From positions 40,519,692-40,583,691 of the forward strand of contig NC_134510.1 of the NCBI RefSeq assembly GCF_027942865.1: 64,000 bases of DNA, written 5' to 3'. The DNA comes from Odontesthes bonariensis. Its lineage: Eukaryota; Chordata; Actinopteri; Atheriniformes; Atherinopsidae. The translations under genes were made by a program, and so were the position numbers. The notes beneath the pieces were generated by a model. That model searched no databases, had not been told where the DNA came from, and saw nothing but the letters and a program-made list of their open reading frames with translations. Positions 19,301-29,599 of this stretch are shown in pieces. Within the stretch, counting starts at the first letter, position 1. Every line of letters starts with the position of its first letter.

Positions 19301-22232
19301 GGTAGAGGAGGCCCTGGGATGAGGAGGCCCTGGGTTGAGGAGGCCTTAGGATGAGGCCCTGGGATGAGGAGGCCCTGGGTTGAGGAGGCCCTGGGTAGAG
19401 GAGGCCCTGGGATGAGGAGGCCCTGGGTAGAGGAGGCCCTGGGTAGAGGAGGCCCTGGGATGAGGAGGCCCTGGGATGAGGAGGCCCTGGGATGAGGAGG
19501 CCCTGGGTAGAGGAGGCCCTGGGTAGAGGAGGCCCTGGGTAGAGGAGGCCCTGGGATGAGGAGGCCCTGGGTAAAGGAGGCCCTGGGTAGAGGAGGCCCT
19601 GGGATGATGAGGCCCTGGGTAGAGGAGGCCCTGGGTAGAGGAGGCCCTGGGTAGAGGAGGCCCTGGGTAGAGGAGGCCCTGGGATGAGGAGGCCCTGGGT
19701 AGAGGAGGCCCTGGGATGAGGAGGCCCTGGGTAGAGGAGGCCCTGGGTAGAGGAGGCCCTGGGTAGAGGAGGCCCTGGGTAGAGGAGGCCCTGGGATGAG
19801 GAGGCCCTGGGTAGAGGAGGCCCTGGGATGAGGAGGCCCTGGGATGAGGAGGCCCTGGGTAGAGGAGGCCCTGGGATGAGGAGGCCCTGGGTAGAGGAGG
19901 CCCTGGGATGAGGAGGCCTTAGGATGAGGCCCTGGGATGAGGCCCTGGGTTGAGGAGGCCCTGGGTAGAGGAGGCCCTGGGTAGAGGAGGCCCTGGGATG
20001 AGGAGGCCCTGGGTAGAGGAGGCCCTGGGATGAGGAGGCCCTGGGTAGAGGAGGCCCTGGGTAGAGGAGGCCCTGGGATGAGGAGGCCCTGGGTAGAGGA
20101 GGCCCTGTGATGAGGAGGCCCTGGGTAGAGGAGGCCCTGGGTAGAGGAGGCCCTGGGATGAGGAGGCCCTGGGTAGAGGAGGCCCTGGGTAGAGGAGGCC
20201 CTGGGATGAGGAGGCCCTGGGATGAGGAGGCCCTGGGTAGAGGCGGCCCTGGGATGAGGAGGCCCTGGGTAGAGGAGAACCTGGGTAGAGGAGGCCCTGG
20301 GTGGAGGAGGCCCTGGGTAAAGGAGGCCCTGGGATGAGGAGGCCCTGGGTAGAGGAGGCCCTGGGATGAGGTCCTGGGTAGAGGAGGCCCTGAGATGAGG
20401 AGGCCCTGGGTAGAGGAGGCCCTGGGATGAGGAGGCCCTGGGATGAGGAGGCCCTGGGATGAGGAGGCCCTGGGTAGAGGAGGCCCTGGGTAGAGGAGGC
20501 CCTGGGTAGAGGAGGTCCTGGGATGAGGAGGCCCTGGGTTGAGGAGGCCCTGGGATGAGGCCCTGGGTAGAGGAGGCCCTGGGATGAGGAGGCCCCGGGT
20601 AGAGGAGGCCCTGGGATGAGGAGGCCCCGGGTAGAGGAGGCCCTGGGTAGAGGAGGCCCTGGGATGAGGAGGCCCTGGGTTGAGGAGGCCTTAGGATGAG
20701 GCCCTGGGATGAGGAGGCCCTGTGAAGAGGAGGCCCTGGGATGAGGAGGCCCCGGGTAGAGGAGGCCCTGGGATGAGGAGGCCCTGGGTAGAGGAGGCCC
20801 TGGGTAGAGGAGGCCCTGGGTAGAGGAGGCCCTGGGATGAGGAGGCCCTGGGTAGAGGAGGCCCTGGGTAGATGAGGCCCTGGGTAGAGGAGGCCCTGGG
20901 ATGAGGAGGCCCTGGGTAGAGGAGGCCCTGGGATGAGGAGGCCCTGGGTAGAGGAGGCCCTGGGTAGAGGAGGCCCTGGGATGAGGAGGCCCTGGGTAGA
21001 GGAGGCCCTGGGTAGAGGAGGCCCTGGGTAGAGGAGGCCCTGGGATTAGGAGGCCCTGGGTAGATGAGGCCCTGGGTAGAGGAGGCCCTGGGATGAGGAG
21101 GCCCTGGGTAGAGGAGGCCCTGGGATGAGGAGGCCCTGGGTTGAGGAGGCCCTGGGTAGAGGAGGCCCTGGGATGAGGAGGCCCTGGGTAGAGGAGGCCC
21201 TGGGTAGAGGAGGCCCTGGGATGAGGAGGCCCTGGGATGAGGAGGCCCTGGGTAGAGGAGGCCCTGGGATGAGGAGGCCCTGGGTAGAGGAGGCCCTGGG
21301 ATGAGGAGGCCCTGGGTAGAGGAGGCCCTGGGTAGAGGAGGCCCTGGGTAGAGGAGGCCCTGGGTAGAGGAGGCCCTGGGTAGAGGAGGCCCTGGGATGA
21401 GGAGGCCCTGGGATGAGGAGGCCCTGGGTAGAGGAGGCCCTGGGATGAGGAGGCCCTGGGTAGAGGAGGCCCTGGGATGAGGAGGCCCTGGGTAGAGGAG
21501 GCCCTGGGTAGAGGAGGCCCTGGGTAGAGGAGGCCCTGGGTAGAGGAGGCCCTGGGTAGAGGAGGCCCTGGGATGAGGAGGCCCTGGGTAGATGAGGCCC
21601 TGGGTAGAGGAGGCCCTGGGATGAGGAGGCCCTGGGTAGAGGAGGCCCTGGGATGAGGAGGCCCTGGGTAGAGGAGGCCCTGGGATGAGGAGGCCCTGGG
21701 TAGAGGAGGCCCTGGGTAGAGGAGGCCCTGGGATGAGGAGGCCCTGGGTAGAGGAGGCCCTGGGTAGAGGAGGCCCTGGGTAGAGGAGGCCCTGGGATTA
21801 GGAGGCCCTGGGTAGATGAGGCCCTGGGTAGAGGAGGCCCTGGGTTGAGGAGGCCCTGGGTAGAGGAGGCCCTGGGATGAGGAGGCCCTGGGTAGAGGAG
21901 GCCCTGCGTTGAGGAGGCCCTGGGTAGAGGAGGCCCTGGGTTGAGGAGGCCCTGGGTAGAGGAGGCCCTGGGATGAGGAGGCCCTGGGTAGAGGAGGCCC
22001 TGGGATGAGGAGGCCCTGGGTAGAGGAGGCCCTGGGATGAGGAGGCCCTGGGTAGAGGAGGCCCTGGGATGAGGAGGCCCTGGGTAGAGGAGGCCCTGGG
22101 ATGAGGAGGCCCTGGGTAGAGGAGGCCCTGGGATGAGGAGGCCCTGGGTAGAGGAGTTCCTGGGATGAGGAGGCCCTGGGTAGAGGAGGCCCTGGGTAGA
22201 TGAGGCCCTGGGTAGAGGAGGCCCTGGGTTGA
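16395..22232. repeat. ~5.8 kb 16-bp minisatellite between the two protease copies
   Basis: About 360 copies of a 16-bp unit, AGGAGGCCCTGGGTAG, with a dimorphic junction (GGGTAGAGG or GGGATGAGG) and rarer types (GGGTTGAGG, GATGATGAGG, CCCCGGG, CCTTAGG). Rare variants recur as longer blocks: the CTGTGATGAGG variant at 17741, 18622 and 20105, and the CCCCGGG block at 19121 and 20591. Open frames here (for example 17743-17937 and 21798-22244 minus) are by-products of the repeat. Confidence 0.97.
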
Positions 22233-22249
22233 GGAGGCTCTCATATTCT

Positions 22250-23480
22250 ATCCATGGATGAAGGATTTGTTGTTTTCCCCTTTGCTTTATTTCCTTTATG
22301 TCCTTTTCTCTTTAAAGTACAGTCTCTGTGCTTCTGTCTGTGTGAGTTTCTGATAAATTGTCAGTAAATGTGACCTGAATACAACCTGAATTATACTAAG
22401 AAATGAAGGTACTGATAGAACGCACAGTGGCACGTTTACTGCCACACTCAAGGCAAATTAAACAAGGGAAACTTTATGGTTTGGAGGGTTAATGGGCCGT
22501 CGTTTTTGCTCGCCTCTGTTTGATGAACCAACTGTCAGAGGAAATATTTCACTAAGCACACAGGCAGGAACAAAGTTTCATCACCAGCAGACAGTTGTGA
22601 AGATTTGACTTGCAAACTGTTTAACTAAAGGCACGAGCAGCCTGGATTAACCTCTTATTACTACTATTATAACTAGAAAGAGCTGTTCCTGTGAAACAGC
22701 AGTGGCGATTCTGGAGATTTAGACATGGGGTGGCAGAGGGGTGGCAGGCATATATTGCAGGGTGGCAATTTTTTTAGGAAGCCCATCTTACTTTGTACTT
22801 TATATGAACCCATATACAACAGTTTTCTCAACACCCAAGTGTGATAAATTTAATATTTGATATATCCCCCCGGTCGAAAATGTTGAACATTGTTAATTCA
22901 ATCGAATCAATCTGAGGCACTTTGAAAGCAAAATCAAGCCATGGGAATTATTTAGAAATTTGAGGACTTCCCAGCACTTTACAAAATTCCAGCATTGTCC
23001 TAGAAGTAAAGTCCTCCCTCAAAGGCCTGCCTGCCACAGTACTTTGTGAGTGTATGTGTAAAGAATAGGTTAGACCGGTTTGTGAGAACAATATCTTTAT
23101 TTTTCCCCCAATAACAATAACAATGATAAAACATGTATATATACTGATTACTAAACAGTATCCATCATCCATCCTTTCATCTGTTTATATGTCCACACAT
23201 GTCTTTTAACGTTTCTGTTACTGATTTAAAGCATTTTGCTGTTTTCAATATATATATTTATCATTTAAAACCTAAACTGTAACAGTGAACCTTCCCCACT
23301 GTGGGACCAACAAAGTTTTTATCTTTTATTAGTCACTCCTTCATGTTCCTTATTCCGTACAGAAACGCCTGCGCTTGTTAGGAGTGATAAAAAGTGCACG
23401 TGTGTGCTTTGCATGCAGAGTTGTGCCGGTGTGTTTCAGATAAGTCCTCAGGCTGTGAGTGGTGGTCCAGCAGCAGGGTG
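22250..23480. other. Intergenic sequence upstream of protease copy 2; no gene seen
   Basis: AT-rich unique sequence. At about 22698-22780 there is CAGTGGCGATTCTGGAG followed by GGGGTGGCAGAGGGGTGGCA, the style of a hAT-type fish MITE end, but no partner end or target duplication was found. Short open frames have no recognisable domain. Confidence 0.5.
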
Positions 23481-23485
23481 CAGAG

Positions 23486-23492
23486 TATAAGA
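23486..23492 (+). promoter_or_regulatory. TATA box of protease copy 2
   Basis: TATAAGA lies 42 bp upstream of the start codon at 23528, a spacing that places a transcription start near 23515 with a very short 5' UTR. Pancreatic-type and granzyme-like S1A genes commonly have TATA promoters. No equivalent is present for copy 1 in this window. Confidence 0.6.
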
Positions 23493-23527
23493 GGCCCGCG
23501 GACATCCCGCCACACAGAACGGCAGCG

Positions 23528-26500
23528 ATGGCGCTTCTGAAGCTTCTTCTGGTCTTGCTGTGGGTTGGTGAGTAATCCAGCGCCTCTTTATCTGCTTCTT
23601 TTTACTCGTTTTCTTCTTCTGGGCAGAAATCTGAATGTTTCTTTGCATCTTCCAGAGTTAGAAACACAACTTTATTTGGATTTTAGGACCTTTTTAACCC
23701 TTCCTGTTGTCTGCTTTAACCCTTCTCTTGTCTGCTTTAACCCTTCCTGTTGTCTGCTTTAACCCTTCTCTTGTCTGCTTTAACCCTTCCTGTTGTCTTG
23801 CAGGTCAAAAGTGAGCCACAACCATGTTTAGCTGCAGAAAAAATACCTTAAACTATCTTTTTCCTTTTCCTAAAGGGACCCCATCATTAGAAAAAGTCAC
23901 ACTTTATTTTTGTTCATGTTTCCATGTGGGCTGTACACCACTAGGGTACAAAGATTGTCTTATGGGTCATTTTTGACCCGTGAATTATAAAAAACATTTA
24001 AACACCAGAAAAAAGTTCAGTTTTTTTCCCTTTCAATATAATTAATTCAGAAGTAATTACTTTTTTTAAAAGTAGTAACTATTTTTTAACTGTTTTTTAA
24101 CAGTTTTTTAACAGATTTTGACAGGTTTTTTTTAACCGTTTTTAACTGTTTTTAACTGTTTTTTAACTGTTATTTTAATATAATTAATTCAGAAGTAATT
24201 ACTTCACATTTATATAATAGCAATAATAAACCTTTATTATGTAAAAGAAAACTGAGAAAACAAGAAAACTGTTGGTCCAACTGACCAAAAAAAAAGAAAA
24301 AGTGTAATCCTGAAAACTGGTGATTGTCTTTTTGTATTGTGTAACAAAAATAAATGATAAAAAATGTATTGAATTGAGTTGAATAGATAAATAACAGGTG
24401 GTTTCATCATACAAAATAGATTTATTTAATTTATTTACAGTTGCACTATTTTGGGGCTTTGGTAGGGCGGGTCATTTCTGACCCGTAGGACAAAGGGAGT
24501 AAACACAATGTTAAGACCGCACAAAGGGTTAAAGATGGAGCGTTGGCATTATTTATCTGAACTCTGAGCGTTGGCATTATTTATCTGAACTCTGAGCGTT
24601 GGCATTATTTATCTGAACTCTAAGCGTTGGCATTATTTATCTGAACTCTAAGCGTTGGCATTATTTATCTGAACTCTAAGCGTTGGCATTATTTATCTGA
24701 ACTCTAAGCGTTGGCATTATTTATCTGAACTCTAAGCGTTGGCATTATTTATCTGAACTCTGAGCGTTGGCATTATTTATCTGAACTCTAAGCGTTGGCA
24801 TTATTTATCTGAACTCTAAGCGTTGGCATTATTTATCTGAACTCTAAGCGTTGGCATTATTTATCTGAACTCTGAGCGTTGGCATTATTTATCTGAACTC
24901 TAAGCGTTGGCATTATTTATCTGAACTCTAAGCGTTGGCATTATTTATCTGAACTCTAAGCGTTGGCATTATTTATCTGAACTCTGAGCGTTGGCATTAT
25001 TTATCTGAACTCTGAGCGTTGGCATTATTTATCTGAACTCTGAGCGTTGGCATTATTTATCTGAACTCTGAGCGTTGGCATTATTTATCTGAACTCTGAG
25101 CGTTGGCATTATTTATCTGAGCTCTAAGCGTTGGCAGAGATAGAAACATGTTGTGCAGCTTCATATCGGACGGCTGAGGGTTCCCATGTTGTTCTTTTCT
25201 GGGTAAAACTGCACGTTTTCACTCAGAATTCCATCGTTGATGGAAAACTTTCACTTTTCTCTCAGGTGATGCGGTGAGCTCAGAGAGGAATCTGCAGAAG
25301 AGGATTATTGGGGGTACTGACTGTACCAATACTGAGCGTCTTTTTCATGTGAAACTGGTATCGTATAATGGAACACATGAGGATTTATGCGGCGGCTCTT
25401 TGATCAGTGATAAGTGGATTCTGACTGCAGCTCACTGCTGGAAAAAAGGATGGTGAGAAAGTGACGGTTTAATATAAAACATGATCACACCTTTTCCTCT
25501 GAAATCATTGAGGTTTCGATCATTAAAAGTTGGATAAATAGCAGAATTATTCATGTTCATGATCAGTGTCTGTTACCTGTTATAACCATGTGTTTGTTGT
25601 GTAGGAATCTGACTGCACATTTTCCTCATTCGAATCCCACTGGAGTGGAAATCACAGATAAGCCTGAAATCTTCACTGATGTGAACGGCACACATGACAT
25701 CATGCTGGTGAAGGTACCTTCAAGTATTACAATACCTCAAGGTACACCTGTAGGAATTCCTGACTGTAACAACCATACTAAAGTGTAAGTCTGAAAAAGT
25801 CTGTTTAAAGTACATTTAAAGTAGTCTGCAGTCTGTTTTCTGATTATGTTATATCTGTATAAACATGTATAAATAATATTACTTTTATTGTATTTCAGTC
25901 ACTCCGAAGTTCAGATTGCAGGTTATGGATCATCAATACCAGTGGGCCCAAACAATGAAAGAGGTGAGAATAACTTTGATTTCATCAGCACAGTTGCAGC
26001 TTTTTTCTTTTCCATGATGCAGTACGGTTTGGATCAGCAGCTCCTCCTCTAACTGTGAGCCGGATCAGCTGTTTATCACACAGCATTTATTTACATGCAA
26101 AACAACTTACCTGTGAGGAGCATAGTATATATATATATAGAGAGAGGATTTACTTCTGTGGGTGAGTTTGGGTCAGACGTTTAGTTCAGAAAGGTCTGAA
26201 TATCATCACCAACCGAGCTGCTGCAGAGCTGAGCTGAGCAGCCTGTAACCCCAGACTGTGTTCATGTGTTCATGTGTTCATGTGTTCATGTGTTCATCTG
26301 TTCATGTGTTCATCTGTTCATGTGTTCATCTGTTCATCTGTTCATGTGTTCATGTGTTCATCTGTTCATGTGTTCATGTGTTCATGTGTTCATCTGTTCA
26401 TCTGTTCATGTGTTCATCTGTTCATCTGTTCATGTGTTCATCTGTTCATCTGTTCATCTGTTCATGTGTTCATCTGTTCATGTGTTCATCTGTTCATTTG

Positions 26501-29006
26501 TTCATCTGTTCATCTGTTCATGTGTTCATCTGTTCATGTGTTCATGTGTTCATGTGTTCATCTGTTCATGTGTTCATCTGTTCATCTGTTCATGTGTTCA
26601 TGTGTTCATCTGTTCATGTGTTCATGTGTTCATGTGTTCATCTGTTCATCTGTTCATGTGTTCATCTGTTCATGTGTTCATGTGTTCATGTGTTCATCTG
26701 TTCATGTGTTCACGTGTTCATGTGTTCATGTGTTCATGTGTTCATGTGTTCATCTGTTCATGTGTTCATGTGTTCATCTGTTCATGTGTTCATGTGTTCA
26801 TGTGTTCATGTGTTCATGTGTCCATGTATTCATCTGTTCATGTGTTCATCTGTTCATGTGTTCATGTGTTCATGTGTTCATGTGTCCATGTGTTCATCTG
26901 TTCATCTGTTCACGTGTTCACGTGTTCATCTGTTCATGTGTTCATGTGTTCATCTGTTCATGTGTTCATGTGTTCTTGTGTTCATGTGTTCATGTGTTCA
27001 TGTGTTCATCTGTTCATCTGTTCATTTGTTCATCTGTTCATGTGTTCATGTGTTCATCTGTTAATGTGTTCATCTGTTCATCTGTTCATGTGTTCATCTG
27101 TTCATCTGTTCATGTGTTCATCTGTTTATCTGTTCATCTGTTTATCTGTTCATCTGTTCATGTGTTCATGTGTTCATCTGTTCATGTGTTCATGTGTTCA
27201 TGTGTTCATCTGTTATTCTGTTCATCTGTTCATTTGTTCATGTTTTCATCTGTTCATCTGTTCACGTGTTCATGTGTTCATGTGTTCATCTGTTCATGTG
27301 TTCATGTGTTCATGTGTTCATCTGTTCATGTGTTCATGTGTTCATCTGTTCATGTGTTCATGTGTTCATCTGTTCACGTGTTTACGTGTTCATGTGTTCA
27401 TGTGTTGATCTGTTCATGTGTTCATGTGCTCATCTGTTCACGTGTTCACGTGTTCATCTGTTCATCTGTTCACGTGTTCATGTGCTCATGTGTTCATGTG
27501 TTTATCTGTTCATGTGTTCATGTGTTCATGTGCTCATGTGTTCATCTGTTCATCTGTTCATCTGTTCATGTGTTCATGTGTTCATGTGCTCATGTGCTCA
27601 TGTGTTCATGTGTTCATGTTCATGTGTTCATCTGTTCATCTGTTCATGTGTTCATGTGTTCATGTGTTCATGTGTTCATCTGTTCATGTGTTCATGTGTT
27701 CATCTGTTCATGTGTTCATGTGTTCATGTGCTCATGTGTTCATGTGTTCATGTGTTCATCTGTTCATCTGTTCATGTGTTCATGTGTTCATGTGCTCATG
27801 TGCTCATGTGTTCATGTGTTCATGTTCATGTGTTCATGTGTTCATCTGTTCATGTGTTCATGTGTTCATGTGTTCATCTGTTCATCTGTTCATGTGTTCA
27901 TCTGTTCATGTGTTCATCTGTTCATGTGTTCATGTGTTCATGTGTTCATGTGCTCATGTGTTCATGTGCTCATGTGTTTATGTGTTCATGTGTTCATCTG
28001 TTCATGTGTTCATGTGCTTTTGTGTTCACGTGTTAATGTCAGATGAACACATGAACACATCTACTACCTGCAGAGGAAAACCAAAGCAAATCATCAGAAA
28101 TATAAATGATGGAAAACTAAAGCTGATTCAGACTGTAACATTTAAAGGAAAAGTTTAAATGTTTGAGTCCACAGAGAAAGAGGAAGAAGTGACTTTTTTG
28201 TTAGATTTTACTGAGTTTTGGTGCTGATCCTTTAATAAATTCAGGATATTTTATTGGAAACGTTGGAAGAGGTTTGCTGCCTTTTATGATAAATTAAATC
28301 ATTGAACATCATTAACTCCCTTTAAGGAGCTCAACTCACCATACGGTATATCACTAAGTTTAGAGAAGCATCTGAAACATTCTGAATAAACCTGATAAAT
28401 AACTCAGAAATATGTATGTCAGATAAATAAGCTTCTTTAAGTATATTAAGTAGTTTTACTATTTTAAATGCTTTTGGATGAAAAGAAATGTTTAATTTTT
28501 CCTCATTTTCCTCTCATCTACAGTAGAACAAGCCGATCATCCACATCTTCAGTGTGCAAACACTGATGTTGTCGACTGTAAGGATCTCAGGGATTATTTC
28601 CAGAAGAACTATCCAGGCCCCTACAAACTAATTGCTCATGAACATTGGTTCTGTGGTCAAAGAGCCGGAGTAGATATATGTCCAGTAAGTCAGCCACTGA
28701 ACATAATCTGCACAATCAATAGAAGTTGTTTTTTTACTTTCATTAAAATTAGTTAAAAACCCAAAACATTTTTCCAATTTATGTAATGAACATATTTCTC
28801 TATCACAGGGCGACTCTGGTGGAGGAGTGGTGCACCAGGACAAGATTTATGGTGTGATTAGTAGGGGTGATCCCGACTATGCATGTACTAGTAAAGCTAT
28901 CTTCATGGACGTATGCGCATACTGGGGGTGGATAGACGGTATAATTTTAAAAAAAAGGAAATTAGTGAATGCCATACTACAACTCATAACAACAGTTGCT
29001 GTTTGA
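23528..29006 (+). CDS. Trypsin-like serine protease (S1A), copy 2, complete: six coding exons
   Basis: Exons 23528-23567, 25266-25452, 25605-25784, 25899-25963, 28527-28684 and 28809-29006 total 828 bp, giving 275 residues with consistent phase. Residues 1-14 (MALLKLLLVLLWVG) are a signal peptide; a short propeptide ends QKR and the mature chain starts IIGG at 27. The catalytic triad is His70 (LTAAHC), Asp107 (THDIML) and Ser213 (CPGDSGGG). Asp207 in the S1 pocket predicts trypsin-like cleavage after Lys/Arg. An NGT sequon sits next to the catalytic Asp. The C-terminus runs about 20 residues past the DWI-like helix into sequence that is 3' UTR in copy 1. Intron 4 holds an 8-bp array. I cannot place it in a named S1A subgroup; granzyme, kallikrein or digestive trypsin relatives are all possible. 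Confidence 0.9.
23694..23790. repeat. 22-bp tandem repeat in intron 1 of protease copy 2
   Basis: Four to five copies of a 22-bp unit, TAACCCTTCCTGTTGTCTGC plus TT, alternating with a CTCTTGTC variant. The last copy merges with the left end of the piggyBac-like element, so the array may have grown from that end. Confidence 0.85.
23780..24532. mobile_element. piggyBac-like MITE (TTAA-flanked)
   Basis: A 753-bp segment bounded by TTAA at both ends, with CCCTT at the left and AAGGG at the right as short inverted ends. It has internal GGGTCATTTTTGACCCG-type palindromes and no transposase. A second copy lies at 58258-58826. TTAA targets and CCCTT-type ends are typical of piggyBac. The classification is inference; the repeat and its second copy are seen directly. 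Confidence 0.65.
24540..25136. repeat. 28-bp tandem repeat, 22 copies (intron 1 of protease copy 2)
   Basis: Same unit as at 5327-5474. Starts run from 24540 to 25128 in exact 28-bp steps. Units differ mainly by A/G in CTCTAAGCG versus CTCTGAGCG. The array ends at the same GAGATAGAAACATG flank as in copy 1. Confidence 0.97.
26257..28037. repeat. ~1.8 kb 8-bp minisatellite in intron 4 of protease copy 2
   Basis: About 220 copies of TTCATGTG or TTCATCTG, differing at one base, with rare CACGTG, GTGCTCATG and 6-bp slip variants. It sits in an insertion of roughly 2.3 kb: copy 1 has only a 211-bp intron here, and homology breaks at about 26048 and resumes at about 28366. All three plus-strand frames are open because neither unit contains a stop in any phase; these frames are not genes. 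Confidence 0.97.
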
Positions 29007-29170
29007 CCAAACTGGAAAATGTGTGAAATAAAACATGATTTCCTCATCAGATTATCAGATTCTTGTCTTTTTTCCTCTTTATTTAGGAAATGAAAAACGT
29101 TCCTTTGGGTTTCTCATCAGAGTTAGTTATTCAGTCTTATTCTAATCTGTTAAAATGCCGACGTTACTGA

Positions 29171-29503
29171 CGGGTCTGCTGTTTCTGCCAGAGATTAAAG
29201 ACAAACTGAGCCAGAAACTGATGGATTTATTCTGCTGTTTCTGCCAGAGATTAAAGACAAACTGAGCCAGAAACTGATGGATTTATTCTGCTGTTTCTGC
29301 CAGAGATTAAAGACAAACTGAGTCAGAAACTGATGGATTTATTTCGCTGTTTCTGCCAGAGATTAAAGACAAACTGAGTCAGAAACTGATGGATTTATTC
29401 TGCTGTTTCTGCCAGAGATTAAAGACAAACTGAGCCAGAAACTGATGGATTTATTCTGCTGTTTCTGCCAGAGATTAAAGACAAACTGAGTCAGAAACTG
29501 ATG
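29171..29503. repeat. 56-bp tandem repeat, ~6 copies
   Basis: The unit begins CTGCTGTTTCTGCCAGAG and starts at 29176 and 29232, continuing in 56-bp steps to about 29500, with CCAGAAAC/TCAGAAAC variants. It lies between the 3' end of protease copy 2 and the Siglec-15-like promoter. Confidence 0.95.
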
Positions 29504-29554
29504 ATACACAGAAGCTGGAGGGGAACATAAATAAAAAAGGGAAACACGAGTTGG

Positions 29555-29561
29555 TGAGTCA
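29555..29561 (+). promoter_or_regulatory. AP-1-type site upstream of the Siglec-15-like gene
   Basis: A consensus TGAGTCA lies 39 bp before the start codon, with an AT-rich CATAAATAAA at about 29526 as a possible TATA element. AP-1/NFAT control fits what is known for Siglec-15 in macrophage-lineage cells, but a 7-bp match alone is weak evidence. Confidence 0.35.
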
Positions 29562-29599
29562 GTCTCAGCCTGCTGCTCGGTGTGTTCGGCGGTCTCTTC

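Noticed and set aside
16395..22232. CRISPR-like array of direct repeats
   Set aside because: Units are contiguous 16-mers without unique spacers, in a vertebrate genome; it is a minisatellite.
26258..28158. Plus-strand open frames up to 590 codons with repeated MCSCVHVF
   Set aside because: They are the 8-bp array read in three frames; no stop can arise from the unit. They lie inside intron 4 of the protease and have no promoter or domain.
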